From Motiliproteus sp965230735 (GTDB lineage Bacteria; Pseudomonadota; Gammaproteobacteria; Pseudomonadales; Balneatricaceae), in assembly GCF_965230735.1 (NCBI RefSeq), contig NZ_OZ246016.1, positions 1,612,001 to 1,676,000 on the forward strand: a stretch of 64,000 nucleotides of DNA, in the 5' to 3' direction. The notes under the pieces were generated by a model. The model did not search any database. It was given only the letters and a program-made list of their open reading frames with translations, and was not told the origin of the DNA. Below, in pieces: positions 1 to 8,175 of the stretch (position 1 is the first letter of the stretch; every line of letters starts with the position of its first letter). A program made the position numbers and the translations under genes.

Positions 1-2
1 GG

Positions 3-785
3 ATCGGCACCGGCGGCACCTCACCGTTCGGTCACAGCGGCTATAACCCTGAAGGGATTCGGATCGGCGGTGAGAGTCGCAACAAACGGGCGGTCAAGGT
101 GTGGGAGAAGCGCCAGTTCCGGGATCTGGACGATAGCGTCGAACTGGGGACCCGCAACATCAAGGTGGCGCTGCGCAAACTGCGCAAGTTCGCCCGCACC
201 GGCGCGGCCGAAGAGCTGGACCTGGACGACACCATCCGTTCCACCGCCAACAACGCCGGTTATCTTGATTTGAAGATGGTGCCCGAGCGTCACAACGCGG
301 TGAAGGTACTGCTGTTCTTCGATGTCGGCGGCTCGATGGATCCGTACATCCGTCAGTGCGAGCAGCTGTTCTCGGCGGCCCGAACCGAGTTCAAGCATCT
401 GGAGTATTTCTACTTCCATAACTGCCTCTACGAGAAGGTGTGGAAGAACAACGTCCGTCGTCAGAATGAGTCGATTCCGACCTACGATCTGCTGCACACC
501 TACGGCCCCGATTACCGGGTGATCTTTATCGGCGATGCGTCGATGTCACCCTACGAGATCGCCTATGCCCACGGCAGTGTCGAGCATTGGAACGAAGAGC
601 CGGGACAGGTCTGGCTTCAGCGGGTACTCGATACCTGGGATAAGTGCATCTGGCTGAATCCGATGGCCGAGCAGTACTGGAACTACACCCAGTCGATCGG
701 CATGATCCGCAAGCAGTTTGAAGGGCGGATGTATCCGCTGACGCTGGAAGGGATGGAGCAGGGCATCAAGACGCTGTCTCGATAG
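3..785 (+). CDS. VWA domain protein, CoxE-like (5' truncated)
   Basis: The reading frame is open from base 3, so this is the C-terminal ~260 residues of a longer protein whose start lies outside the window. The visible N-terminus carries a Gly-rich GTGGTSPFGHSGYNPEG segment that I associate with the COG3825-like, CoxE-type VWA family. The VWA domain follows, with a MIDAS-like FFDVGGSMD stretch (DxGxS, a variant of DxSxS) and a later FIGDASMSPYE. Proteins of this family usually sit beside a MoxR-type AAA ATPase and are thought to act with it in metal-cofactor insertion or complex remodelling. No such partner is visible here; it would be upstream. The product is probably cytosolic, with no membrane segment. 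Exact role is unknown. Confidence 0.85.
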   Translation: MGTGGTSPFGHSGYNPEGIRIGGESRNKRAVKVWEKRQFRDLDDSVELGTRNIKVALRKLRKFARTGAAEELDLDDTIRSTANNAGYLDLKMVPERHNAVKVLLFFDVGGSMDPYIRQCEQLFSAARTEFKHLEYFYFHNCLYEKVWKNNVRRQNESIPTYDLLHTYGPDYRVIFIGDASMSPYEIAYAHGSVEHWNEEPGQVWLQRVLDTWDKCIWLNPMAEQYWNYTQSIGMIRKQFEGRMYPLTLEGMEQGIKTLSR

Positions 786-809
786 CGCTTGAGGGCTTAA
801 ACGAGACCT

Positions 810-1532
810 CTAATACAGGCTGCGACCGATCAGCAGCAGTGCGCTGAGACTGGATAGAATCAGCACCGCGGGGCGGGCGTAGCCCTGATCGATAAAACCG
901 GCCAGCCGCGGTGAGATCAGATAGCCGATCACAAAGCCCGGCACCAGAGTCAGGCCGGAGATCAACTCGGCCTGGCCGAAGCGACCGGCCCAGTGCAGCA
1001 GCGCCAGCATCATCAGCGACGACAGGCAGTACAGAAGCGCCAGCGTGGCCCTTAGGGTCGGACCACTATGGTGCTGATACAGCAACGCCAGCACCGGCGC
1101 GCCGATACCGGCGGCGGTTCCCATCACCCCGGACAGCAGTCCTGCACCGAAACAGCCGCCGACGCTGAAGTTGAAGCGGGGTTGTCGCAGGCTCAGCCCC
1201 ACCGCCAGCAGGATCATCACCCCGAACAGTAGCCCCAGCTTTTCCAGCGGCAGCTTGGCCACCGTGGCCGCGGCGACCACCGTCCCCAGCAACAATCCAC
1301 CCAGCAGCGGCTCGAATCCTTCGAAATCGATCTGCTGCCGACCGGCGATCGCCATGGTGGTCGACAATGCCAGACTGGCGAAGATCATCGGTCCGGGCAC
1401 CAGGCTCAAACTCAGCATCGCCAACAGCGGCACCACGATCAAACCGGCGCCCAGCCCGGTTGCCGCCTGCAACAGGGCGCCGCTGGCGACACTGAGTGTG
1501 GCGATGGCGAAGTGGCTGAGGGTCCATTCCAT
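810..1532 (-). CDS. TauE/SafE family sulfite exporter-like permease
   Basis: A 240-residue, very hydrophobic protein with about eight predicted membrane spans and the two-halves layout of TauE/SafE (DUF81) permeases; glycine-rich ATGLGAGLIVVP near the N-terminus and AAGIGAPVLALLYQ in the second half are the typical conserved loops. Family members move sulfite, sulfoacetate or related organic anions across the inner membrane; the substrate here cannot be inferred. The frame extends upstream to a TTG at 1586, but the ATG at 1532 gives a normal hydrophobic N-terminus and is preferred. It is convergent with the VWA gene and stands alone. Confidence 0.85.
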   Translation of the reverse strand: MEWTLSHFAIATLSVASGALLQAATGLGAGLIVVPLLAMLSLSLVPGPMIFASLALSTTMAIAGRQQIDFEGFEPLLGGLLLGTVVAAATVAKLPLEKLGLLFGVMILLAVGLSLRQPRFNFSVGGCFGAGLLSGVMGTAAGIGAPVLALLYQHHSGPTLRATLALLYCLSSLMMLALLHWAGRFGQAELISGLTLVPGFVIGYLISPRLAGFIDQGYARPAVLILSSLSALLLIGRSLY

Positions 1533-1756
1533 GGTGGCTTTCGTTCTGGTGAGCAAAACTAGAGTATACCCACCCCGGAGTGACAATTTGGCTCGACAGC
1601 GGCTGTGATCCGGCGTTTTTTGTACTGGAGCGGATGGGGGAAAAGTCTCAAGATCGTTATTTAACCGCCCACCACGTCTTTAACCGGACTTCAGCGTAGC
1701 GCATCGTGGCCGTTGACTATCAGTCACTCAAACCCAACGAGGCGAACAACAGAACG

Positions 1757-2008
1757 ATGAGTACCGAACAACCCAACAACCCCCTGCACGGCATCACCCT
1801 TGAGCAGATCGTCACCAAGCTGGTCGAGCATTACGGCTGGGTCAAACTGTCCCAGCGGATCGATATCAACTGCTTTAAGAAGGATCCGTCGATCAAATCG
1901 TCGCTGAAATTTTTACGCAAAACCCCGTGGGCCAGAACCAAGGTCGAGGATCTGTATATCTCCACCTTTGCCAAACAATCGCCCTGGAAAAACACCAAGA
2001 TACGATGA
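1757..2008 (+). CDS. VF530 family (DUF2132) putative DNA-binding protein
   Basis: A small 83-residue protein matching the VF530/DUF2132 family: NPLHGITLEQIV near the start, then HYGWVKLSQRI, CFKKDPSIKSSLKFLRKTPW and a C-terminal FAKQSPWKNTK. A family member from Vibrio has a solved fold and is described as DNA-binding; the biological role is not established. A GTG further upstream (1706) would add 17 unconserved residues, so the ATG at 1757 is chosen. Its stop codon overlaps the start of the next gene in an ATGA arrangement, so the two are probably translationally coupled. Confidence 0.85.
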   Translation: MSTEQPNNPLHGITLEQIVTKLVEHYGWVKLSQRIDINCFKKDPSIKSSLKFLRKTPWARTKVEDLYISTFAKQSPWKNTKIR

Positions 2009-2460
2009 ACCTGTCACCCAATCGCCTCCGAAAACTGCTCAACTTCTACCCGCCCTATCTGGGGGCCGGGGTCAAAGTGAATTACATCAGCGAGGACTGG
2101 AGCGAACTGCACGTGTCGATGGCGATGCGCTGGTACAACCGCAATGCCGTGGGTACCCACTTCGGCGGCAGTCTCTACTCGATGATCGATCCGCATCTGA
2201 TGTTACTGCTGATGCAGCAGCTGGGCCGGGACTATCTGGTGTGGGACAAGGCTGCCGAGATCGAGTACATCAAGGCGGTGAAGGGCAGGGTCAGTTCGGT
2301 GATTCGGGTGACCGAACAGCAGCTGGCGCAGATCAAGGCCCAGACCGCCGAGGGTGACAAGCACTACCCGGAGTTTTGGCTGGAGATCCTCGACGAGAGC
2401 GGTGAGCTGGTTGCCAAGGTGAAGAAGATCCTCTACGTCAAACGTAAGGCGGCTGCCTGA
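2005..2460 (+). CDS. Hotdog-fold thioesterase (DUF4442)
   Basis: A 151-residue protein of the DUF4442/PaaI-like hotdog family. The segment NAVGTHFGGSLYSMIDP is the central helix and preceding turn that in this family lines the acyl-CoA site, and the following strands fit the hotdog sheet. It probably hydrolyses an acyl-thioester, but the substrate is unknown. The ATG at 2005 overlaps the TGA of the DUF2132 gene by four bases (ATGA), which fixes this start and argues for co-translation. The in-frame upstream alternative at 1927 would overlap the neighbour heavily and is rejected. Confidence 0.8.
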   Translation: MNLSPNRLRKLLNFYPPYLGAGVKVNYISEDWSELHVSMAMRWYNRNAVGTHFGGSLYSMIDPHLMLLLMQQLGRDYLVWDKAAEIEYIKAVKGRVSSVIRVTEQQLAQIKAQTAEGDKHYPEFWLEILDESGELVAKVKKILYVKRKAAA

Positions 2461-2517
2461 ATTTGCCCCGTTAACAACGAACTCAGCATTCCAGGGCTAC
2501 CCAGGAGATAACGGACC

Positions 2518-2907
2518 ATGTTGATGATCACCCCGCTGTATGCCGGACTGCTGGCGCTACTGTTTGTCGGCCTGAGTGTTCGCACGCTGTTGTTGCGACG
2601 TAAGCTGCGGGTGGCGGTTGGAGACGGTGGCGATAAGGCGCTGCTGAGGGCGATGCGGGTCCATGCCAACTTTGTCGAATATGTGCCGATCAGCCTGATT
2701 TTAATCGCGATGCTGGAGCTGAGTCAGATCAGCCCGGTGGTCGTTCATGCGCTGGGACTCTGCCTGCTGCTGGGACGGCTGAGCCATGCCTACGGTGTCA
2801 GCCAGCTCAAAGAGGACTTCCGTTTTCGGGTCTTCGGCATGGCACTGACTTTTGCCGCGTTGGTCAGTGCCGCCTTTATCAATCTGTTGCAGGCGTTGTT
2901 GGCCTAA
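2518..2907 (+). CDS. MAPEG family membrane protein
   Basis: A 129-residue inner-membrane protein with four hydrophobic segments. It has the MAPEG signature region in which a charged RAMRVHANFVEYVPISLIL helix follows the first loop. MAPEG proteins include microsomal glutathione transferases and eicosanoid enzymes; bacterial YecN-type members are poorly characterised and may conjugate glutathione to lipophilic compounds. A clear Shine-Dalgarno (AGGAG, about ten bases upstream) supports the ATG. The 3' end overlaps the 3' end of the convergent GNAT gene by 29 bases. Confidence 0.85.
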   Translation: MLMITPLYAGLLALLFVGLSVRTLLLRRKLRVAVGDGGDKALLRAMRVHANFVEYVPISLILIAMLELSQISPVVVHALGLCLLLGRLSHAYGVSQLKEDFRFRVFGMALTFAALVSAAFINLLQALLA

Positions 2908-3451
2908 TCGAGGCTGTGTTCTGCTGCAGCCAGCGATGCCGGGTTAGTCGGTAAAGATGCACCGTTCGCTGGTGAAAGTCGGTCTTTGCGTCGAGGTGCA
3001 AACCTGCCTTCTGGGCCACCCGTAGGGAGGCTAGATGGTCCGGCTCGATGATGGCCACGATCGAATCCACCGGGTAGTGTCGGAACGCATCGTCGATCAT
3101 CGCCCGGGCCGCTTCGGTCGCCAATCCCCGGTTCCAAAAGTGTTGCGCCAGGCGGTAACCAAGGTTGATCTCGTCCCGTTCAGCGACCCTCTCCACGCCG
3201 ACACCGCAAAACCCCACCAGCTCGCCACTGGCTTTATCGATCAGCGCCGACGGTCCGAATCCTTGCTCGGCATAACTGGTCTGACACCAGCGGATAAACC
3301 GGTGGGTTGCCGGCTCGTCACAGACACCGCGGAGAGAGTGTTTCATCACCTGCGGATCACTCAGTATCCGGCACAGGGGTTTCAGATCGGTCAGCGTTAG
3401 CGGGCGGATAGTCAGTCGCTGGGTTTCAATATAGATAGTCTGATCCTCCAT
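2879..3451 (-). CDS. GNAT family N-acetyltransferase (RimJ/RimL-like)
   Basis: A 190-residue GNAT protein. ETQRLTIRPLTLTDL is the usual first strand and helix of the RimJ/RimL group. The acetyl-CoA pyrophosphate loop is degenerate but placed as expected at LAQHFWNRGLATEAARAM, and LASLRVAQKAGL is the B motif. The substrate is unknown; relatives acetylate ribosomal protein N-termini or small molecules. The ATG is immediately followed by a GGAGG that lies inside the coding sequence, so the real start could be slightly downstream, though no good codon is visible there. Confidence 0.85.
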   Translation of the reverse strand: MEDQTIYIETQRLTIRPLTLTDLKPLCRILSDPQVMKHSLRGVCDEPATHRFIRWCQTSYAEQGFGPSALIDKASGELVGFCGVGVERVAERDEINLGYRLAQHFWNRGLATEAARAMIDDAFRHYPVDSIVAIIEPDHLASLRVAQKAGLHLDAKTDFHQRTVHLYRLTRHRWLQQNTASIRPTTPATD

Positions 3452-3491
3452 GGATCTTCAGGCCCGGGTCCCTCGGGTGAACAGATAACGC

Positions 3492-5384
3492 TCAGTGTGC
3501 GGTCCGGCTCGAGCCGATATAGTCGGCGTCGAAAGTATCCGCCGGCACCGGTACACCGTACCAGTATCCTTGGCCGTAGTCGCAGTTCTCTTGCTGAATG
3601 AAGCGGTGATGTTGCTCGGTCTCAACCCCTTCGGCGATCACTTTGAGATTAAGTTTGCGAGCCAGTGCAATGATGGCTCGGGCCAGTTCCCGGTCCTGGG
3701 CGTTGCTGTGGGAGTCGGTGATGAAACTACGGTCGATCTTGAGGGTGTCGAAGGCGTATTTCTGCAGGTAGCTCAGTGATGAATAGCCGGTACCGAAGTC
3801 ATCCAACGACACACGGATGTGCAGGTCGCGCAACTGTCGCAGTACGATCTCGGCCTGATAGCTGTCCTGTAGCAGTACCCCTTCGGTGACTTCCAATTCC
3901 AGGCTACGGGGATCGAGATCGTAGCAGCGCAGTAACTGGTCGATCTGCTGAACCAGCCTCGGGTCACTGATCTGAATCGGTGAGATATTGATGGCGATGC
4001 TGAATGGGCGACCGAGCCGGTCCTGCCACTGCTTGGCCTGCTGAATCGCCGAACGCAGCACGAAGTTGCCGATCTCGTTGATCTGCCCGGTCTTCTCGGC
4101 AATAGCGATAAACTGCTCCGGACCGATCGTGCCCAGTTGTGGATTATTCCAGCGCAACAGGGCTTCGGCTCCGATGATCTGTCGACTCTGGACCGATACC
4201 ACCGGCTGGTAGTGGACCGAGAGTTCACTATTGCGCAGCGCGTCGACCATATAGGACTCGAGCTGATAACGCTTATCCAGCTCGGCTTGAGTCTGTTGGC
4301 TAAAGAAACAGTAGGGTTGATCCTGCTCTTTGGACACCGCCATTGCGGCGCTGGCTTTCTGCAGCAGGGCGAGTGGCTCGGTGCTGTCGGTGGGGGCGAC
4401 GGCGATACCGGCGTTGAAGCTCAGCGAGATTTGGTGATGGTCGATCTCGAACGCCGGGCTTAGCCGCTGAGTCAGCTGTTGCAGCAACTGCATCGCCGCA
4501 TCGGTGGCAGCTGCGCAGGGTAGCAGGATCAGGAACTCATCGCCGTTACCTCGGGCCACGCTGTGCTCGATGGTCAGACCGCTCTGTAAGCGCTGTCCCA
4601 GGGCTTTGAGCAGCTCATCGCCGATCATATGTCCGTAACTGTGATTGACCGACTTGAAGTTTCGCGGACCCAGGCAGATCACCGCCAACTGCTGACGAGA
4701 GCTGGCGTAGTGCTGGATCATGTTGCCAAGGGTATCGGTCAGCGAGGCGCGGTTGGGCAGGCCGGTCAGTGGGTCGAAACGGCGGTTGTGCTCGAGCACG
4801 CTTTCAGCCGCATTGCGGCGATCGATTTCGCTGGCTAGCCGATGGTTCAGCTTTTCCAGCTCGACGGTCCGCTGCTTGACCCGTTGTTCCAGTTGTTGAT
4901 TGTTGAGAATCAACTGGTGCTGTTGATAGAGGATTTTAAGATCCGCCTCGAGGGTTTCCCGGAACCGGGCCAGCAGCTCCTTGCTGCGTCGGTTGTAGTG
5001 ATTCTCCTTGCCGTCGAGCATACAGAGGGTGCCGAACGGCTGCCCGTCGGGCCAATTCAACGGCAGGCCGTAGTAGGAGATCATTCCCAGTTCGATATCC
5101 GGATTCTGATTCCAGTCCTGGTCGGTCAGCGCATTGGGAACCAGCAATTCCTGGCGGGTTTGAATCACGGTTTCGCAATACAGCCCGGTATTGAGATTGG
5201 CCATCTCGTTGACCGGATAGGGGTTACCGTCGCTATGACTGGTGGCAAAAACCTCAATCTGCTGCTCATGTACGCGCATCACCAGGGACGCAGGAATCTC
5301 GGCGATCTCGGCGATCAGGTCGACGGTTTTCTGCCAGTGCTGGAGCATCTGCTCGGGTACTGCGAGTTGTCGTGTATCAATCAT
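3492..5384 (-). CDS. GAF-GGDEF-EAL cyclic-di-GMP signalling protein
   Basis: A 630-residue soluble protein. Residues ~15-155 form a GAF sensor domain, ~155-195 a coiled-coil linker, ~195-360 a GGDEF domain and ~375-615 an EAL domain. The GGDEF signature is altered to RGNGDEF (the first Gly is Asn), so cyclase activity is doubtful. The EAL domain keeps the catalytic set: EALLRW, NISPIQ, ELEVTEG, DDFGTGYSSLSYL, KIDRSFI and AEGVET. It therefore probably hydrolyses c-di-GMP, perhaps with the degenerate GGDEF as a GTP-sensing domain. No membrane segments are seen. A long 5' intergenic region (about 380 bp) precedes it. Confidence 0.92.
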   Translation of the reverse strand: MIDTRQLAVPEQMLQHWQKTVDLIAEIAEIPASLVMRVHEQQIEVFATSHSDGNPYPVNEMANLNTGLYCETVIQTRQELLVPNALTDQDWNQNPDIELGMISYYGLPLNWPDGQPFGTLCMLDGKENHYNRRSKELLARFRETLEADLKILYQQHQLILNNQQLEQRVKQRTVELEKLNHRLASEIDRRNAAESVLEHNRRFDPLTGLPNRASLTDTLGNMIQHYASSRQQLAVICLGPRNFKSVNHSYGHMIGDELLKALGQRLQSGLTIEHSVARGNGDEFLILLPCAAATDAAMQLLQQLTQRLSPAFEIDHHQISLSFNAGIAVAPTDSTEPLALLQKASAAMAVSKEQDQPYCFFSQQTQAELDKRYQLESYMVDALRNSELSVHYQPVVSVQSRQIIGAEALLRWNNPQLGTIGPEQFIAIAEKTGQINEIGNFVLRSAIQQAKQWQDRLGRPFSIAINISPIQISDPRLVQQIDQLLRCYDLDPRSLELEVTEGVLLQDSYQAEIVLRQLRDLHIRVSLDDFGTGYSSLSYLQKYAFDTLKIDRSFITDSHSNAQDRELARAIIALARKLNLKVIAEGVETEQHHRFIQQENCDYGQGYWYGVPVPADTFDADYIGSSRTAH

Positions 5385-5763
5385 GCCGATTTACTCTGCC
5401 GGGCGGGAATGGGTTATCGGCTTGAAACCTCGTCGATACTGATCCTCCTCAATCCCGTTGGGTTTGTCAGTTGCGGACTTTCTTATATTAGAAGGAACAA
5501 GTAATTCTTAGCATCTGCCCAGCTAAAAATACAGCGATGTCGGATCACCGGCTTGAAATAGGTCGGTGGCGTTGGGGATAAATCCGGATTCTCAGCGGTT
5601 GGAGGTCTTGAGGCTATCCCCAATATCTGTGGATAAAATTGGGGATCGGCTCGGGGTAGTAGCTGGAAGGCCAGGTTTCATGGTGCCTGCAGCGGACTGA
5701 GCGAAAAATGTTCGGGTCGGGACGCGGCATGAATAGGCTGAGTTATCAACTACTTTCAGCGGT
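5385..5763. other. Gene-free interval upstream of the GGDEF-EAL gene
   Basis: No convincing gene. It separates the GGDEF-EAL start from the LysR stop and must contain the promoter of the former. It holds an inverted repeat with a DnaA-box-like loop (listed separately) and a second GGGGATAA word near 5575. I see no tRNA or obvious terminator. Confidence 0.6.
5616..5646. repeat. Inverted repeat with DnaA-box-like loop
   Basis: Perfect 9-bp arms ATCCCCAAT (5616-5624) and ATTGGGGAT (5638-5646) flank a 13-base loop containing TGTGGATAA (5628-5636), which is the exact complement of the consensus DnaA box TTATCCACA. It lies about 230 bp upstream of the GGDEF-EAL start. It could be a DnaA titration or regulatory site, a hairpin, or chance; no cluster of further DnaA boxes or AT-rich unwinding region is apparent. 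Confidence 0.45.
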
Positions 5764-6672
5764 TTAATTGTCGCGGCTATTGGACAGCAGTTCGATGCAA
5801 CGTTGGCGCAGCAGATCACGAAGCATCAGCACCGCCGGGGTGACCTGACGGCGGCTGGGGCAGATCAGCCAGACCTTCAGCGGCGGTGATTGAAAACCTT
5901 TGAACAGCTGTACCAGCCGACCGTTTTGAAGATCCATCGCCACATCCAGCCTCGACTTGAACAGCACGCCCTGGTCGGCCACCGCCCAGCGTCGAACGAT
6001 CTCAGCATCGTTACTCTCCCGATTCCCCTTTACCTTGACCCGATAGCGCCCCTGATCGTCATGAAACTCCCAGGTGTCATAGAGCCCCTTGTCGAGTCGA
6101 TAGAGCAGGCAGTTGTGCTCGCGCAGATCGTTGGGGTGCTGCGGTTCACCTTGTTTGGCCAGGTAGCCCGGCGAGGCACAGGCGACCCGATCCACGGTGG
6201 CAATCTCGAACGCCACCATCGTCGAGTCCACCAGCTCACCGTAACGCATCGCGACATCCACCCGGTCCAGATAAAAGTCCGACACCGAGTCGCCGACGCT
6301 GAGACTCAGGGACAGCTCCGGGTGTTGCTCCAGCGCTTGATCGAGCCAAGGCAGCACCAGGTTGCGCCCCAGGTCTGATGACACCGAAAAGCGCAGCCTC
6401 CCGGCGATCTTTCCTTGGATGCTGTTGATCGAGGCTTGGCCGTGCTCGAGGGCTTCCAGTGCCTGGCGACAGTAGAGCAGGAAATGCTCGCCCTCGGTGG
6501 TGATCCGCAATTGCCGGGTGCTGCGGATAAAAAGCTGGGCTCCCAACTGCTTCTCCAGCCGCTTCAGGGCGGCACTGGCGGCAGCCGGACTGATATCCAG
6601 TTGCTGGGCCGACGCGGTGATACTGCCGCTGTCGGCGGTGCGAACAAACAGGTTCAGATCGGTAATATTCAT
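5764..6672 (-). CDS. LysR family transcriptional regulator
   Basis: A 302-residue LysR protein. The N-terminal winged helix-turn-helix is residues ~1-60 (NITDLNLFVRTADSGSITAS, then LDISPAAASAALKRLEKQLG). The rest is a periplasmic-binding-protein-like effector domain. It is divergent from the MDR dehydrogenase gene, the classic arrangement for a LysR regulator and its target, so it probably controls the 6772-8724 operon. The frame reaches a TTG at 6678, but the ATG at 6672 is two codons away and preferred. The effector is unknown; the target genes suggest a quinone or electrophile. Confidence 0.9.
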   Translation of the reverse strand: MNITDLNLFVRTADSGSITASAQQLDISPAAASAALKRLEKQLGAQLFIRSTRQLRITTEGEHFLLYCRQALEALEHGQASINSIQGKIAGRLRFSVSSDLGRNLVLPWLDQALEQHPELSLSLSVGDSVSDFYLDRVDVAMRYGELVDSTMVAFEIATVDRVACASPGYLAKQGEPQHPNDLREHNCLLYRLDKGLYDTWEFHDDQGRYRVKVKGNRESNDAEIVRRWAVADQGVLFKSRLDVAMDLQNGRLVQLFKGFQSPPLKVWLICPSRRQVTPAVLMLRDLLRQRCIELLSNSRDN

Positions 6673-6771
6673 TATCAAAAATAATTTGAAAATAATTAAA
6701 TCATAGCGTGGTTTTTAGTGTAGTAAGGCTGAGCCAGAATGTCGCCCTCAATCATTGAGGAGGCAACAATC
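6673..6771. promoter_or_regulatory. Divergent LysR/MDR control region
   Basis: Ninety-nine bases between two divergent genes. The segment next to the LysR gene is markedly AT-rich for this genome, with an imperfect dyad around AATAATTTGAAAATAATT that contains T-N11-A-type half sites as expected for a LysR operator. A strong Shine-Dalgarno (GAGGAGG) lies just before the MDR ATG. Exact promoter elements are not resolved. Confidence 0.5.
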
Positions 6772-7776
6772 ATGAAAGCCATTGGATACACACAGGCCGG
6801 TTCCATCGACGCAGCTGAATCGTTGATCGAATTTGAGACCGAACAACCCACCTTGGGGCCACGGGATCTGCTGGTCGAGGTACGGGGTATTTCCGTCAAT
6901 CCGGTCGACGTGAAGGTTCGCGCCAACGTCTCGCCGGATCAGGGCCACAAAGTGATCGGCTATGACGCGGCTGGCGTGGTCCGTCAGGTCGGCAGCGAGG
7001 TGGAGAGCTTTCAACCTGGCGACGAGGTGTTCTACGCCGGTGATATCACCCGCCCGGGTACCAACGCCGAACTGCATGCCGTGGATGAGCGGATTGTGGG
7101 GAAGAAGCCGAAATTGCTGGGATTTGCCGAGGCGGCCGGTCTGCCGCTGACCTCGATTACCGCCTGGGAGATGCTGTTCGATGCTTTCGGTTTGAAAGAG
7201 GGCGAAGGCGAAGGCGAGGCGCTGTTGGTAATCGGTGGCGCCGGTGGGGTGGGATCGATTCTGATCCAGCTGGCCAAGCAACTGACCGGTCTGACCGTGA
7301 TCGCCACCGCGTCACGCCCGGAGACGATCGATTGGGTTAAGAAGATGGGCGCAGATCATGTCATCAACCACCGCGAATCGCTGGTCGATCAGGTTCAGGC
7401 ACTGGAGCTCGAACCTCGCTACGTGGCTGCGCTCACCAACACCGACGATCACTTTGGCGCCATTCTGGAACTGATCAAGCCCCGCGGCCACGTGGCGGTG
7501 ATCGATGATCCGCAGGTGCTGGATATCAAGCCGGGTAAGATGAAGGCGCTCAGCTTCAGCTGGGAGTTTATGTTCACCCGCTCGATGTTCCAGACCGACG
7601 ATATCGACAAACAACACCAGTTGCTGAGCCGGGTTTCGACCTTGATTGATGAGGCCAAGCTGATCTCCACCGTGACCAACAACCTGGGGCAACTCAGTGT
7701 AGAAAATCTGAAACGGGCCCATGCACACCAGGAGAGCGGTCGAGCGATCGGCAAGCAGGTGCTGAAAGGTTTTTAA
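6772..7776 (+). CDS. Zinc-type alcohol dehydrogenase/quinone reductase-like (MDR superfamily)
   Basis: A 334-residue medium-chain dehydrogenase/reductase. The N-terminal GroES-like domain starts MKAIGYTQAGSIDAAESLIE and has the SVNPVDVKVR stretch typical of the zinc-free quinone-oxidoreductase branch. The Rossmann glycine motif is IGGAGGVGSILIQLAKQ. Such enzymes reduce quinones or enones with NADPH; substrate unknown. The ATG at 6772 follows a GAGGAGG ribosome site, so the longer in-frame start at 6739 is rejected. It leads an operon with an ABM monooxygenase and a redoxin and is divergent from its likely LysR regulator. Confidence 0.9.
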   Translation: MKAIGYTQAGSIDAAESLIEFETEQPTLGPRDLLVEVRGISVNPVDVKVRANVSPDQGHKVIGYDAAGVVRQVGSEVESFQPGDEVFYAGDITRPGTNAELHAVDERIVGKKPKLLGFAEAAGLPLTSITAWEMLFDAFGLKEGEGEGEALLVIGGAGGVGSILIQLAKQLTGLTVIATASRPETIDWVKKMGADHVINHRESLVDQVQALELEPRYVAALTNTDDHFGAILELIKPRGHVAVIDDPQVLDIKPGKMKALSFSWEFMFTRSMFQTDDIDKQHQLLSRVSTLIDEAKLISTVTNNLGQLSVENLKRAHAHQESGRAIGKQVLKGF

Positions 7777-7824
7777 CCGAGCCTTCCATTCCAACCAATC
7801 CAGTGCAACACAAAAGGATCCACC

Positions 7825-8115
7825 ATGAGCCAACTGACCATCGTCGCCAATATCAAAGCCGAAGCCGACAAGATCGAGCTGGTGAAGGCCGAACTGCAAA
7901 AGCTGATCGCAATTACCCGTGCCGAACCCGGCTGCATCAACTACGATCTCCATCAGGACAACGACAACCCGGCCCACTTCCTGTTCTACGAGAACTGGGA
8001 ATCCCGCGAGCTGTGGCAGGCCCATATGGCGAACCAGCATCTGCAGGATTACCTGGCCGCCACCGAGGGTGCGGTGGCGGAGTTTACCCTCAATGAGATG
8101 AGCCGGATCGGCTGA
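7825..8115 (+). CDS. Antibiotic biosynthesis monooxygenase (ABM) family, putative quinol monooxygenase
   Basis: A 96-residue ferredoxin-like ABM-domain protein. It has TIVANIKAEADKIELVKAEL, then ITRAEPGCINYDLHQDNDNP and FYENWESRELWQAHM, the normal length and motif order of YgiN-type quinol monooxygenases. YgiN oxidises menadiol-like quinols without cofactors. Being 48 bp after a quinone-reductase-like MDR gene, it is probably part of the same redox or quinone-detoxification operon. The function is inferred from family and context. Confidence 0.88.
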   Translation: MSQLTIVANIKAEADKIELVKAELQKLIAITRAEPGCINYDLHQDNDNPAHFLFYENWESRELWQAHMANQHLQDYLAATEGAVAEFTLNEMSRIG

Positions 8116-8175
8116 TTTGCCCGAGGCTAACGATAAACGGCAGCCGCTTCTGGCTCACAACACAAGGAGACGAAG

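Noticed and set aside
5385..5763. A replication origin suggested by the DnaA box
   Set aside because: Only one perfect box, no AT-rich unwinding region, and no dnaA, gyrB, rnpA or parA genes nearby.
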